Positions 12,373 to 23,797 of a DNA stretch of 64,000 bases are shown here, in pieces. The notes under the pieces are model-generated. The model ran no database searches, had not been told where the DNA came from, and worked only from the letters and a program-made list of their open reading frames with translations. Numbering within the stretch: the first letter of the stretch is position 1; each line of letters starts with the position of its first letter. The translations under genes were made by a program, and so were the position numbers. This DNA is from Lampris incognitus (lineage: Eukaryota; Chordata; Actinopteri; Lampriformes; Lampridae): the NCBI RefSeq assembly GCF_029633865.1, contig NC_079220.1, forward strand, positions 56,264,477 through 56,328,476, given 5' to 3'.

Positions 12373-13263
12373 TCACTGAGCTCCGCTGAAGTTTCCCTGT
12401 GGCCGTGACCTTTTGATCAGCTTCTGATTCGCCAGTCTGAGGTTCTCAGAACGCGTACACTCTCGCTTGGTGTGACCATCCTCCCCACACTTATAGCAAA
12501 AGATGCCAGGCAAAGCAGATAAAGCAGCAGACGTGGGAAAGGTCGAGGAAACAACCCTCGGGGAAACAGTGGTCTCTAAGCTCTGGCCCAGTGCAGTCTG
12601 CGGGGCTGGCATTTCAGGAGTCAGGGTAGCAGCACTCAAAACTCTACTCACTAAAGCTGTCAGTTCCTTGACTTCATTCCTTAAACTATCCACCTCAGAT
12701 GCCACCGGATTCACAGCCACCTGAGGAACAGCAGCAGCAGTCACACATGCACGAGGAACCGCAGCGGCAGCAACAGAAAGCTTAGTGTTTTCTCTCACAC
12801 TTACCCAATGCTCCTCTTCTCGGATTTCCCGCATCAGCTGAGAGAAAGTAGGTGGATCTTGCAAAGTATGCATCATTCGCACACGTAAAGCCACCAAGTC
12901 AGTGGTAAGGGCACCCTTGAAGAGCTGCTCCATGCGTGCATGATTCAAGTCAGCAGGACCAATCCCTCCTCTCACAAGAACACGGTGGAGGAGTTTATCC
13001 AAGCGATAGAGGTAACCAGACAGTCTCTCTCCATCTTCCTGGAATGTATGGCAAAACGATGCCGTAAGATCTGCCCCACTCTCAGTGGACCCATACACAG
13101 TGTCAACAGCCGTTAAATACTCAGTAGCCGTGGAAGAGGGATTACTGACCTTCAAGAACCTCACGATGTCCCCAGCAGGCCCACGCAAGCTTTCAACAAT
13201 GCGTTGCCTCTTTGCAGCATCTGCACACTGCCATTCAGTGATCATCTGAGTAGCCTGTTCCAT
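12373..13263 (-). pseudogene. Gypsy element 1 Gag: capsid and CCHC zinc knuckle
   Basis: 296 codons from MEQATQMITEW. A helical capsid part (residues about 1-150, with LRGPAGDIVRFLKVSNP and YLYRLDKLLHRVL) is followed by an Ala/Pro linker and a nucleocapsid knuckle CYKCGEDGHTKREC. The architecture matches PNMA/Ma-type Gag, which belongs to a Ty3/Gypsy lineage. The frame is continuous with the upstream ORF at 13830-13300 apart from one TGA. Here the knuckle is intact, unlike in element 2. Confidence 0.85.
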
Positions 13264-13299
13264 CCAGGAATCATATTCCTCCTCACCAGGGGGAACAGG

Positions 13300-13830
13300 T
13301 CACAAACCTGAAAACAACCTCAGCTTCCTATAACTAGGTGCATCAGATGGGGCCTGATTACAGCGGTCAACCAGCTTGCTTATGACATTGACTAAATCCG
13401 TGCTCACATCAGGTGTAGGAGGCTGGGTGCCCATGACAACAGCCTTAACATCACCCATTGACTTACCCTCCTGCTGTAACAATGCCAACAGTTTGGCCTC
13501 AAATGCATCCCCTTCAGGGACAGGGTTAGCATACGGCCAACTACTCAGAGCATGAACAGACCAGGGACCCGCTTCACCTACAATTCCCACCTCAGGGGGT
13601 AAAGAAACGGGCTCTAAAGCAGCAGAAGTCTCCACTAGAATGAACATGTGCCTACCAGTCTTGTCACTACGGCAACCACGTATCCGAGTGCGACCCAAAA
13701 CTTTGACTGTATCAAGTACACGGCTCACAATATCATTTCCGACATTCGGTGGCACTTTGCTAAGCAAAATAGCATGAGACACATCCACATTCTCCTCACG
13801 GCTCCACTCGACAGCCTGACTGAGCTCCAT
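13300..13830 (-). pseudogene. Gypsy element 1 Gag: PNMA-type N-terminal domain
   Basis: 176 codons starting MELSQAVEWSREENVDV. The pattern WSREENVD..AILLSKVPP......VLDTVKVLGRTRI matches the RRM-like N-terminal domain of PNMA/Ma proteins. It ends ..RLFSGL then TGA (13300-13302), and the same frame carries on PVPPGEEEYDSW into the capsid ORF. PNMA proteins read FSG..PxPGEE.F..W at this place, so Gag was one ORF and the TGA is a nonsense change or a readthrough site. Element 2 has the same TGA. Confidence 0.85.
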
Positions 13831-13908
13831 GCTAACTGTCTTAAATCACAACAACAAACAACAATAAACAGTAAACTACCTACTAAAGTTAGTAAAACAG
13901 GAGTATCC
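13831..13908 (-). other. Gypsy leader between PBS and gag
   Basis: Untranslated leader, about 80 bp in element orientation between the primer-binding site and the gag ATG at 13830. It is AT-rich, with no other feature seen. The counterpart in element 2 is 24329-24406. Confidence 0.6.
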
Positions 13909-13925
13909 CAGCGGTGCCTCCAAAA
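13909..13925 (-). promoter_or_regulatory. Candidate primer-binding site of the Gypsy element
   Basis: On the minus strand the sequence just inside the LTR reads TTT then TGGAGGCACCGCTGGG. TGG start and position fit a PBS complementary to a tRNA 3' CCA end. I could not match the tRNA with certainty. Element 2 has the same site with one change (gcgtcca for gcctcca). Confidence 0.55.
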
Positions 13926-15239
13926 TGTAACCCCTTCTTCACTGGCGGGCAACACCAAGCACATTTAAACAAGACAACATCCTAATGCTGCCAGTTACTA
14001 AAGTGTTACGAGAAAATCCAATGGCGCAACAGGATCCTGAGTTCTCAGCGGTGGAATGGTGAGCTGGCCGAACCTCCTGTGTACCAGTAGGCTAGTGCCA
14101 CTAATGACAATAATAGTGATAAATGATAATAGAAATAATTAACCAAGATAATTATCAATTTAGTAGCGCGGTGCCTCCACTGAGAAAATACTACACTTAC
14201 CTAAGGCTAGTGAATGGTGTATCTTCCCAGAATGTAACAAGCCTGTGGTTAAGGTAGATCTTATAACCCTGCTGTGTACTGGAGTACGGTACAAGCTTAT
14301 TACCAGCACTCTAAAAGTAAATGAGCTGCCAATACACCCGAAATATAATTAATAATAATAGGATTTATTTGATAATACTGAGAGAGAGAGGGGGGGTACC
14401 ACACTAGTGCAGTATTGTTGATCAAATAAACATTAATTAAAATTACACAGGGTGTGACAACCATTCACAATAAACAGAAAGAAAGTACCAAAAGAATACC
14501 AAAATACCCAGCGCTTTCTGTTGGGGCCCGTTGGTGCACATTAAAGCAGTTCTCTGAGCGCAGGACAAGGCAGACACCCTACGATGCCCAGGCGACAAGA
14601 CAAAAGTGTGTGTGTGTGTCAGTATAAGTGGTCTTTTCGGGTTACTCACAACCCTTCGCTCCCACGACCGGGAGGCTGTGTGCAGTCCAGAGGAGGGAAA
14701 GGCGCAGTGCTAGCCGTCGGCTCCCCGGCAGGGCCTCCACCCGCAAGATGGCCACAGGTCGCAACGTTCCGAAAACCCTGGCGATGACAATGGTCCTCCT
14801 GTGGGAAACGAAGCAATCAGACCCAAAACAAACCCCATCAGTAGGCACACGACCGTGGGCCATTCGCAACATTCCTGTCCACAAATGCGGGCCCAGTGCA
14901 CGGCTGTGTACAAAGTCTCCGCGAAACGGGCACTCAGACGGGGCCGCAGAGAGAGAAAAAAATGGACCACTCTCCTTGGAGTCCTGCTGCGAAAGACCAA
15001 ACTCCTCCCTTCCCGCGAGGAGATCGACCGTTGCGAACCCCGCGATTTCGCGGGCAAAACAACTCCACACCACATCATTGGCCAGCCACAAAATTCAAAA
15101 CACAAATACACAGAACAAATACACTCCATTGGTCCACATGTTTGGAAACCACACCAACACAGGGAATGTTTAAGACACAAAGCGTGCTGGTAAATGAAGT
15201 ACCACAAAGTATGTACAGTAGATTTTAGAGGTCCTTACA
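13926..15239 (-). repeat. Gypsy LTR 1 (1314 bp), shared by elements 1 and 2
   Basis: Plus-strand ends are TGTAACCCC and GTCCTTACA, a TGTAA/TTACA inverted terminus. On its left lie a PBS and gag (so it is the 5' LTR of element 1). On its right lies a polypurine tract followed by the 3' coding end (so it is the 3' LTR of element 2). It is about 98% identical by eye to LTR 2 at 24424-25735. ORF calls inside it on both strands (14584-15228) have no recognisable product and are treated as chance frames in GC-rich LTR sequence. Confidence 0.9.
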
Positions 15240-15253
15240 CTCTCCCCCCACCA
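15240..15253 (-). promoter_or_regulatory. Polypurine tract of Gypsy element 2
   Basis: Minus strand reads TGGTGGGGGGAGAG immediately before the LTR, the expected plus-strand primer for reverse transcription. The same tract flanks LTR 2 at 25736-25749. About 200 bp found after the tract in element 3 (25750-25957) are missing here. Confidence 0.8.
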
Positions 15254-15260
15254 GAAACTA

Positions 15261-16842
15261 CACTGCTCAAAAAAATAAAGGGAACGCCTAAAAACACAAT
15301 ATAGACCTCGATGAATGAAATATTTCAGCTGAAAATCTTTATTTATTAGACAGAGGAATGTGTTTAGAGCAAAATAACCTAAGAATGATCAATGGAAATC
15401 AAAATCATTAGCCCATTAAGGTCTGGATTAAGAATCATACTCAAAATCAAAGTGGAAAATGAGAACATAGGCTGATCCAACTTCTGTGGAAATTCTTCAA
15501 GACGATTCAAAATTAGGCTCAGTAGTGTGTGTGGCCTCCACGTGCCTGTATGCACTCCCTACAACGTCTGGGCATGCTCCTGATGAGACGACAGATGGTC
15601 TCCTGAGGGATCTCCTCCCAAACCTGGATCAAGGCATCGGTCAACTCCTGGACAGTCTGTGGTGCGACATCGCGTTGGCGGATGGTACGAGACATGATGT
15701 CCCAGAGGTGCTCGATTGGATTCAGGTCTGGGGAACGTGCAGGCCAGTCCATAGCATCAATGCCCTCGACATACAGGAACTGCTGACACACTCTGGCCAC
15801 ATGAGGACGAGCATTGTCATGCATGAGCAGGAACCCAGGGCCCACTGCACCAGCATATGGTCTGATAATGGGTCTGAGGATCTCATCCCGGTACCTAATG
15901 GCAGTCATGGTACCTCTGGCTAGCACGTAGAGGTCTGTGTGGCCCTCCAAGGATATGCCTCCCCAGACCATCACTGACCCACCGCCAAACCGGTCATGCT
16001 GGAGGATGTTGCAGGCAGCAGAACGTTCTCCACAGCGTCTCCACACTCTCTCACGTCTGTCACATGTGTTCAGTGTGAACCTGCTCTCATCTGTGAAGAG
16101 CACAGGGCGCCAATGGCGAATCTGCCAACCAAGATGTTCTCTGGCAAAGGTCAATCGGGCTGCACGGTGTTGGGCTGTGAGCACAGGCCCCAATTGTGGA
16201 CGTCGGGCCCTCATACCATCCTCATGCATTCTGTTTCTCACTGTTTTGAGCAGAAACCTGCACATTAGTGGCCTGTTGAAGGTCGTTTTGTAGGGCTCCG
16301 GCAGTGCTCCTCCTGTTCCTCCTTGCACAAAGGACCAGATAGCGGTCCTGCTGCGGGGTTGTTGTCCTCCTGCGGCCCCCTCCACGTCTCCTGGTGTACT
16401 GGCCTGTCTCCTGGTACCTCCTCCATGCTCTGGACACTGTGCTGGGAGACACATCAAATCTTCTTGCCACAGCACGCATTGTTGTGCCATCCTGGATGAG
16501 CTGCACTACCTGAGCAACTTCTGTAGGTTGCAGATACCGCCTCATGCCACCTCTAGTGGTGAGGGCACTAGCAAAATGAAAAACTAACCAAAGATCGGCC
16601 AGAAAAGACGAGGACAGGCAAATGGTCTGTGGCCACCACCTGCAAATCCATTCCTTTTATAGAGGTTGTCTTGCAAATTGTCTAATTTCCACCTGGTGGA
16701 AATTAGACAATTTACCAACAGGTGAAATTGATTCACAAATCAGTGTTGCTTCCTAACTGGACAGGTTGATATCTCAAAAGTGTGATTGACTTGGAGCTAC
16801 ATTGCATTGCTTATGTGTTCCCTTTATTTTCTTTGAGCAGTG
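15261..16842 (-). mobile_element. Tc1-like transposon, family B copy 2 (1582 bp), in the Gypsy 3' region
   Basis: Ends start CACTGCTCAAAAAAATAAAG and are flanked by TA at 15259-15260 and 16843-16844. The uninterrupted site is preserved in element 3 (gaaactagctatggg near 25961), which proves the insertion is younger than the Gypsy duplication. The terminal C at the 3' end is intact in this copy. Confidence 0.95.
15519..16545 (-). pseudogene. Tc1 transposase, family B copy 2, frameshifted
   Basis: Same protein as the other copies, broken by one extra T near 16245 (ctgttttgagcag against ctgtttgagcag). This splits it into an N-terminal 107-codon frame (16545-16222) and a C-terminal frame carrying all three catalytic residues. 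It also has Thr for Ser in DGTTMRAV. It cannot make full-length protein without frameshifting. Confidence 0.92.
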
Positions 16843-16846
16843 TAGC

Positions 16847-17931
16847 TATGGGTGCAATGGCAGGAGTGCAGGGCATAAGCACAGGTGTGGGTGCGCAGGT
16901 GTTGCAACAGGAGTGTTGGCTACACCACCAGGCATGAGGCCACACTGGCGCCATGTGTGATGCGACTACATGGTTCGTACCCTGGACTCCTAACGCTCCA
17001 TACACTAACCTATCAGGAGGTTTCCTCGTCCGTTGAGACCTTCGTACTGCAGGTAAGGACTCTGAAGAAACTACATCAGAGGCATTTGGAAGGGGAGCAT
17101 CAGAACTATAGTGCTGGGTAACAGGTTCTTCAACCTCCACTATACCGTGTGAGCTGACAGTAGGTTCCATCTCTGCGGGAACACTAACCCTCTTACTAGG
17201 TGAATGCACTGGACTAGAACCTCTACCCGCAATGGAGACACAAGGTGCTGTGGAGTCTAACTCCATCACAGGCTGCACATCCTGGATGTTTACACACAGA
17301 GGAGCGTTTTGCACTGCATCCTCAGCATAACAGCCAAACTCAGAATCGCTATTTGAGAAACTGAACCGGTCCTGAGTTACAGCAGTTGGAACTTCAGGTT
17401 CAACGACTCTACGCTTATCCTTAGCTCTTCTACGCCTGACAGCTCTAGGGCTGGGAGCAGGAGTGGTGTCAGCCACAGGACCCAATCTTACCTCCTGTCC
17501 CAAAGGCAAGATGTGGTTACGGTGCATCACTTTCACTGGCCCATCATCCACAGGTTTAAGGCGGTACACAGGAAGCTCAGCCAGCCGCCCATCCACCACA
17601 TAAGGACAGGAGCTCCACCGGTCTGCAAGCTTATACTTCCCTTTCAAACCTAGATTCCGAATCAAAACCCGATCCCCAGGACTCAGACTATGATAACGGA
17701 TTTTCTGGTCATAACACTCCTTGTTGCTCTGGTTCATCCCACCCGTGGAAGCTTGCGCTAGCTGATAAGCAGTTTGCAACTCCTCTTTCATCTTTGCCAC
17801 ATATTTCATATGTGACGCAGACGACGTGTCATCAGACGAAACACCAAAACAAACGTCTATAGGGAGCTGAGCTTCCCGACCAAACATCAAGAAAGAGGGT
17901 GAGTACCCAGTAGCCTCATTAGGTGTGCAAC
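16847..17931 (-). pseudogene. Gypsy element 2: integrase C-terminal region and tail
   Basis: The frame at 17890-16811 starts in MFGREAQLPIDVCFG, the conserved end of the Gypsy integrase core. It passes a GPY-like module (SPGDRVLIRN....KLADRW..CPYVV) and continues with a long, low-complexity Pro/Ser/Arg tail (RRRRAKDKRR). No chromodomain is seen, which separates this family from the chromodomain Gypsy at 38.7-40.8 kb. The ORF is cut at PIA by the Tc1 at 16843; element 3 shows the native end PIASF then stop. Confidence 0.85.
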
Positions 17932-17933
17932 TA

Positions 17934-19513
17934 TACTGCTCAAAAAAATAAAGGGAACACCTAAAAACACAATATAGACCTCGATGAATGAAATATTTCA
18001 GCTGAAAATCTTTATTTATTAGACAGAGGAATGTGTTTAGAGCAAAATAACCTAAGAATGATCAATGGAAATCAAAATCATTAGCCCATTAAGGTCTGGA
18101 TTCAGAATCATACTCAAAATCAAAGTGGAAAATGAGAACATAGGCTGATCCAACTTCTGTGGAAATTCTTCAAGACGATTCAAAATGAGGCTCAGTATTG
18201 TGTGTGGCCTCCACGTGCCTGTATGCACTCCCTACAACGTCTGGGCATGCTCCTGATGAGACGACGGATGGTCTCCTGAGGGATCTCCTGCCAGACCTGG
18301 ATCAGGGCATCGGTCAACTCCTGGACAGTCTGTGGTGTGACATCACGTTGGCGGATGGTACGAGACATGATGTCCCAGAGGTGCTCGATTGGATTCAGGT
18401 CTGGGGAACGTGCAGGCCAGTCCATAGCATCAATGCCCTCGACATACAGGAACTGCTGACACACTCTGGCCACATGAGGACGAGCATTGTCATGCATAAG
18501 CAGGAACCCAGGGCCCACTGCACCAGCATATGGTCTGACAAATGGTCTGAGGATCTCATCCCGGTACCTAATGGCAGTCATGGTACCTCTGGCTACCACG
18601 TAGAGGTCTGTGCGGCCCTCCAAGGATATGCCTCCCCAGACCATCACTGACCCACCGCCAAACCGGTCATGCCGGAGGATGTTGCAGGCAGCAGAACGTT
18701 CTCCACAGCGTCTCCAGACTCTCTCACGTCTGTCACATGTGTTCAGTGTGAACCTGCTCTCATCTGTGAAGAGCACAGGGCGCCAATGGCGAATCTGCCA
18801 ACCAAGATGTTCTCTGGCAAAGGTCAATCGGGCTGCACGGTGTTGGGCTGTGAGCACAGGCCCCAATTGTGGACGTCGGGCCCTCATACCATCCTCATGC
18901 ATTCTGTTTCTCACTGTTTGAGCAGAAACCTGCACGTTAGTGGCCTGTTGAAGGTCGTTTTGTAGGGCTCCGGCAGTGCTCCTCCTGTTCCTCCTTGCAC
19001 AAAGGACCAGATAGCGGTCCTGCTGCGGGGTTGTTGTCCTCCTGCGGCCCCCTCCACGTCTCCTGATGTACTGGCCTGTCTCCTGGTACCTCTTCCATGC
19101 TCTGGACACTGTGCTGGGAGACATATCAAATCTTCTTGCCACAGCACGCATTGATGTGCCATCCTGGATGAGCTGCACTACCTGAGCAACTTCTGTAGGT
19201 TGCAGATACCGCCTTATGCCACCTCGAGTGGTGAGGGCACTAGCAAAATGAAAAACTAACCAAAGATCCGCCAGAAAAGATGAGGACAGGCAAATGGTCT
19301 GTGGCCACCACCTGCAAATCCATTCCTTTTATAGGGGTTGTCTTGCAAATTGTCTAATTTCCACCAGGTGGAAATTAGACAATTTACCAACAGGTGAAAT
19401 TGCTTCACAAATCAGTGTTGCTTCCTAACTGGACAGGTTGATATCTCAAAAGTGTGATTGACTTGGAGCTACATTGCATTGCTTATGTGTTCCCTTTATT
19501 TTTTGGAGCAGTG
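17934..19513 (-). mobile_element. Tc1-like transposon, family B copy 3 (1580 bp), in the Gypsy integrase
   Basis: Flanked by TA at 17932-17933 and 19514-19515. The first base at the transposase-3' end is T instead of C (TATACTGCTC). It splits the integrase reading frame after HIAHLVHAY. Element 3 lacks this insertion but has its own short deletion there. Confidence 0.94.
18192..19217 (-). pseudogene. Tc1 transposase, family B copy 3, start codon lost
   Basis: The frame is open for the full 341 codons, but the initiator ATG is ATA at 19217-19215 (ttatgcc where others have tcatgcc). The next usable start is internal, within the first helix-turn-helix. All catalytic residues are present. Differences from copy 4 include Met for Val in FDMSPST, Lys for Arg in AWKRYQ and Phe for Ile in RPFVRPY. 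Confidence 0.9.
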
Positions 19514-19515
19514 TA

Positions 19516-19856
19516 TATGCATGCACCAGGTGTGCAATGTGCTGGCTCCATTTAGACTTCTCATGAGACTCCAGAGTACCTAACATATCCAACAGGGTCC
19601 TGTTGAATCTCTCAGGTTGAGGATCACCCTGTGGGTGGTAAGGAGACGTCCTAGACTTCTTTACACCCAACATGGACAACATCTCAGTCACTAGCCAACT
19701 TTCAAAATCTCTCCCCTGGTCAGAATGTACACGCGTAGGCAAGGCATAATGGATAAAATACCTCTCCCACAGAGTCTTAACCACCGTGACAGCTGTCTGG
19801 TCCTTGGTGGGAAAAGCCTGGGCATAGCGTGTGAAGTGGTCAGTGACCACTAGCAC
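19516..19856 (-). pseudogene. Gypsy element 2: integrase catalytic core
   Basis: The frame reads VVTDHFTRYAQAFPTKDQ, ALPTRVHSDQGRDFES and TSPYHPQGDPQPERFNRTL. The D-x-D-x35-E signature is complete except that residues upstream of VVTD are out of frame. The core joins YxxHIAHLVHAY to the Tc1 insertion at 19515. A frameshift separates it from the zinc-binding part of integrase at about 19900. Confidence 0.88.
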
Positions 19857-19907
19857 ATTGCAGACATTCCGAGAGTCAGGCTCAATCGAAAGAAAGTCGA
19901 CGCAAAC

Positions 19908-21392
19908 TTAGATCCATGGGCCCAGAACTCTGGATGTGGGAGAGAGGAGCAGCTCTTTGAGGAAGAGTCTTCCGCTTGATGCAGCGTTCACAGGACTTGC
20001 AATACCGTTGCAAACATCAAGTTTCATGCGAGGCCAATGAAACCTGTCCCTCACCAAGCTGTATGACTTGCCAAACCCCAGGTGACCAATGTCATCATGT
20101 AGCATCTTACAGACAAGACTGTGAAAACGCTTTGGCAGGAGCAGCTGCTTAACATGCTGGTCCCCCTTTTTAACGGTCCTATACAGCAACCCTCCTTCAA
20201 TAGAAAACTTGTCCCACTCCCTTTTCAAGAGCCTAAAATCTGGGTGCCTAGTCTGGATACTGCCAGCAGGTTTCTTCAGACTAATGGCATACCACACCTC
20301 TCCTATGAAAGGATCTGTCTTCTGAGCATCCTGAAGCTCAGCAGAACCGAGAGAGGGCATCTGATCAGTCGCTACCATAGCAACATTACAGAACACTTTT
20401 GGAATGGCTGACTCATGATTACCAATCTGCTTGACAACACAGGGGAACGAAGAACAACCTGATCGCTGTAAGGACACCACCTGACAAATGGCTCGGACAC
20501 CAGGCGCTGGAATTTCTTGCCACTCATCATCAGGGGACAGACTGATGTGAGGGCGTCTCAACAGCGTCTCTGCATCAACGTTTCGCCGCCCCGGCCTATA
20601 CTTCAAGCTGAAGCTGTAGGTGGACAAGGCTGACAACCAACGGTGACCAGTGGCATCCAGCTTAGGTGACGTAGTTACATAAGTCAGCGGGTTATTGTCA
20701 GTCCTGACCTCCAAAGTGGCCCCATAAAGATAGTCATGCAGCCGGTCAACAATACCCCCCTTCAAAGCTAAAAACTCCAGCTTATGAGCTGGATAATTCT
20801 TTTCCGAAGGGGAAAGACTACGGCTTATGAAAGCTACTGGGCGCAAACCGTCAACATGCTCCTGATACAGGACACCACCTAAACCATGCAAGCTCGCATC
20901 AACATGCAACACATATGGCTTTTGGGGGTCTGCAAAAGCCAGCACCGGAGCCTGAGTAAGCCTTATCTTCAACTCCTGTAAAGCAGACTCACACAGGTCG
21001 CTCCATCTGGGGCCAAATGGCTCAGAGGCCCGAAAAGAAGGTTTTGAGTCCGGGGTCTGGGAACTCACTGGTTTCTTCTTGACACGCGATGGGCAGCCTT
21101 GCAGCAACTCATTCAAGGGTCGACACAGTGTGGAAAAACCCTTCACAAAGTGACGGTAATAACCGCAAAAACCCAGAAATGACCGCAGCTCAGTCACCGT
21201 CTGAGGTCGAGACCAAGAAACAACAGCAGCTATCTTGGAAGGGTCAGTGGCTATGTGCCCAACATAGTTCACCGATGTCCTGCCGAACTGACATTTGTCC
21301 AGAGATAGTTTCAGACCCTCATGTCTCAACCTGTCCAGAACCTTAAGGAGCCGTTCCTCATGCTGCTCTAATGTGTGTCCGAACACAATCAA
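19908..21392 (-). pseudogene. Gypsy element 2: RT thumb, RNase H and integrase zinc finger
   Basis: 494 codons. It starts IVFGHTLEQHEERL, directly after the RT active site, then LSLDKCQFG and FLGFCGYYRHFV. RNase H shows VLHVDASLHGLGGVLYQ, HKLEFLALK, VRTDNNPLTYV and a later DATGHRW. The integrase N-terminal region shows HDDIGHLGFGKSYSLVRDRFHWPRM, after which the frame is lost before the CxxC pair. Length and order fit a normal Ty3/Gypsy pol. Confidence 0.9.
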
Positions 21393-21870
21393 GGTACACC
21401 AGAACTTCCAGGAAATTCATGTCCCCGACAGTCCGCTCCATGACTCTCTGAAATGTGGCGGGGGCACCACAGATTCCCTGAGGCATCCTCTCAAACTGAT
21501 AGAACCCCAAAGGACAGATGAAGGCGGTTTTCTCCTTATCCACCTCACTCATGGGAATCTGGTAGTAACCAGATCTTAAGTCCAAAACAGAGAACCACTT
21601 GCTGCCAGAGAGGTAATGGAGGGCGTCCTCAATTCTGGGAACCGTGTATTGGTCAGGGATGGTCCGCTTGTTAAGCGTTCTATAGTCCACACACATCCTG
21701 ACCTTTCCAGACTTCTTGCGCACAACTACAAAAGGCGAGGCATATGGACTCCTGGATTCTGAGATGATGCCGTTCTCTTGAAGCTCTTGCAAATGCTTTC
21801 GCACATCCTCTAAATCCGCTGGGGCCAAGCGGCAAGACCTCTGGTGCTTTTGGAACAGCCCACTTCCCAC
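21393..21870 (-). pseudogene. Gypsy element 2: RT fingers and palm, active site deleted
   Basis: Carries LQELQENGIISESRSPYASPFVVVRKKSGKVRMCVDYR-type fingers, TVPRIEDAL and SVLDLRSGYYQIPM (first catalytic Asp), and GAPATFQRVME. The second motif reads VYLD and then goes out of frame. About five bases are missing from what should be YLDD-x-IVFG, removing the second Asp and shifting the frame into the ORF at 21392. This copy cannot encode an active RT. Confidence 0.9.
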
Positions 21871-21893
21871 TCATGACAGGAAAACACATCTTT

Positions 21894-22583
21894 TCACTGC
21901 ATCATCTTCTCACAGAGGCGCAGCTTGGCCTCCTCTGGCATAGAAGAAGTGCCAAAGTCAAAAGAAGAAGGGCTGAGCACACTGACATCCTCGCAGCGGC
22001 TAGTGGACGGAACCTGTGGCACGACTTCAACTGGAAAGAGGTGAGCAAGGGGACTTCCTCTCTTCACCACTAATTCCCTAGAGGAAACATTCCTTACGGT
22101 TACTGTAATATGCCGACTAGACACAACAGAAACAGGATGAACTTCAGGCCTCACTTGTAGCTCAGGGACAGACGATTCCTCAGTGGTAACAGCCTGGTCT
22201 ACAAGCACAGAACACTCACTACAAGTACCATGTAATTTAGGCACGCCGGAGAGCTGCAACACCTTGCCAGGCTGCAGGACAACAGGTTTAGGCTTTGTAA
22301 ACCACACAGTGCCATACTTGTCCATGCAATCTTGCATGATACCAGTGTGTTGGAGGGACTCATAAGCCTTTTTAATGACCGGGTGTATCCTCAGAGTGCT
22401 GAGAAACCGGTCTCCTGCCTGTTCCCTACAAGAAGCAAACAACTTTCTCACTACCTGAGTGTTTGTGCCAACCAAAATGGCTATCCCCGGTTTGGTCTGA
22501 GGGTCGAGACACAAAAGAGCTAGGGTGTCTACCACCTGAGGCACTCCAGTAACAGCCTCAGTAAACTCAAGCCTGAGAGACAA
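21894..22583 (-). pseudogene. Gypsy element 2: protease-RT linker region
   Basis: 229 codons starting MSLRLEFTEAV, without recognisable catalytic motifs; it has the conserved GTNTQVVRKLF and VVLQPGKVLQLSGVPKL blocks. It lies between the protease DSG motif and RT and continues the pol polyprotein. A stop separates it from the RT frame at about 21890. Confidence 0.75.
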
Positions 22584-22685
22584 GTAGCCATCCTATGGGT
22601 ATTTGTGAGAGCTCAAACCCCATATTTCAAGATTTTCCACTGGCTGCAGTGGCAAATGTTTCACATATGCCTCATAAAACCTGCG

Positions 22686-22871
22686 CTACAAGATAGTGAC
22701 CTGGGAACCACTATCAAGAAGAGCTTTGGCATAAATCCCCTCTATCTGCACAGGCACCTCAGTAGAGGGCCCCACTAAGCCAGCCGGCAGGGGTGACTGG
22801 CTTACTTTAATTTGAGGTAAACAATGTGTGGAACGGATTTTGTGTGATGGAGCTCGGCGCCGTTCCATCAC
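22686..22871 (-). pseudogene. Gypsy element 2: aspartic protease motif
   Basis: Short frame containing VPVQIEGIYAKALLDSGSQVTIL. DSGS is the active-site triplet of retroviral-type aspartic protease. It stops at TAG straight after VTIL; the next part of the protein continues in the same frame (RRFYEAYVKHLPLQP). Element 1 is deleted just before this motif. Confidence 0.82.
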
Positions 22872-22957
22872 TGAGCTCCGCTGAAGTTTCTCTGTGGCCG
22901 TGACCTTTTGATCAGCTTCTGATTCACCAGTCTGAGGTTCTCAGAACGCATACACTC

Positions 22958-23761
22958 TCACTTGGTGTGACCATCCTCCCCACACTTATAGCAAAAGATG
23001 CCAGGCAAAGCAGATAAAGCAGCAGACGTGGGAAAGGTCGAGGAAACAACCCTCGGGGAAACAGTGGTCTCTAAGCTCTGGCCCAGTGCAGTCTGCGGGG
23101 CTGGCATTTCAGGAGTCAGGGTAGCAGCACTCAAAACTCTACTCACTAAAGCTGTCAGTTCCTTGACTTCATTCCTTAAACTATCCACCTCAGATGCCAC
23201 CGGATTCACAGCCACCTGGGGAGCAGCAGCAGCAGCAGTCACACGTGCACGAGGAACCACAGCGGCAGCAACAGAAAGCTTAGTGTTTTCTCTCACACTT
23301 ACCCAATGCTCCTCTTCTCGGATTTCCCACATCAGCTGAGAGAAAGTAGGTGGATGTTGCAAAGTATGCATCATTCGCACACGTAAAGCCACCAAGTCAG
23401 TGGTAAGGGCACCCTTGAAGAGCTGCTCCATGCGTGCATGATTCAAGTCAGCAGGACCAATCCCTCCTCTCACAAGAACACGGTGGAGGAGTTTATCCAA
23501 GCGATAGAGGTAAGCAGACAGTCTCTCTCCATCTTCCTGGAATGTATGGCGAAACGATGCCATAAGATCTGCCCCACTCTCAGTGGACCCATACATAGTG
23601 TCAAGAGTCGTTAAATACTCAGTAGCCGTGGAAGAGGGATTACTGACCTTCAAGAACCTCACGATGTCCCCAGCAGGCCCACGCAAGCTTTCAACAATGC
23701 GTTGCCTCTTTGCAGCATCTGCACACTGCCATTCAGTGATCATCTGAGTAGCCTGTTCCAT
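22958..23761 (-). pseudogene. Gypsy element 2 Gag: capsid and damaged zinc knuckle
   Basis: The same protein as element 1 Gag (MEQATQMITEW...), but the knuckle reads CYKCGEDGHTK and then TGA, where element 1 has AAG CGA GAG. This is a CGA-to-TGA change that removes the last knuckle cysteine. Other substitutions are few. Confidence 0.88.
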
Positions 23762-23797
23762 CCAGGAATCATATTCCTCCTCACCAGGGGGAACAGG

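Noticed and set aside
14584-15228. Overlapping ORFs of 110-181 aa on both strands inside LTR 1 (and the same in LTR 2 at 25124-25724)
   Set aside because: They overlap each other on both strands, have no recognisable domain, and lie wholly inside the LTR.
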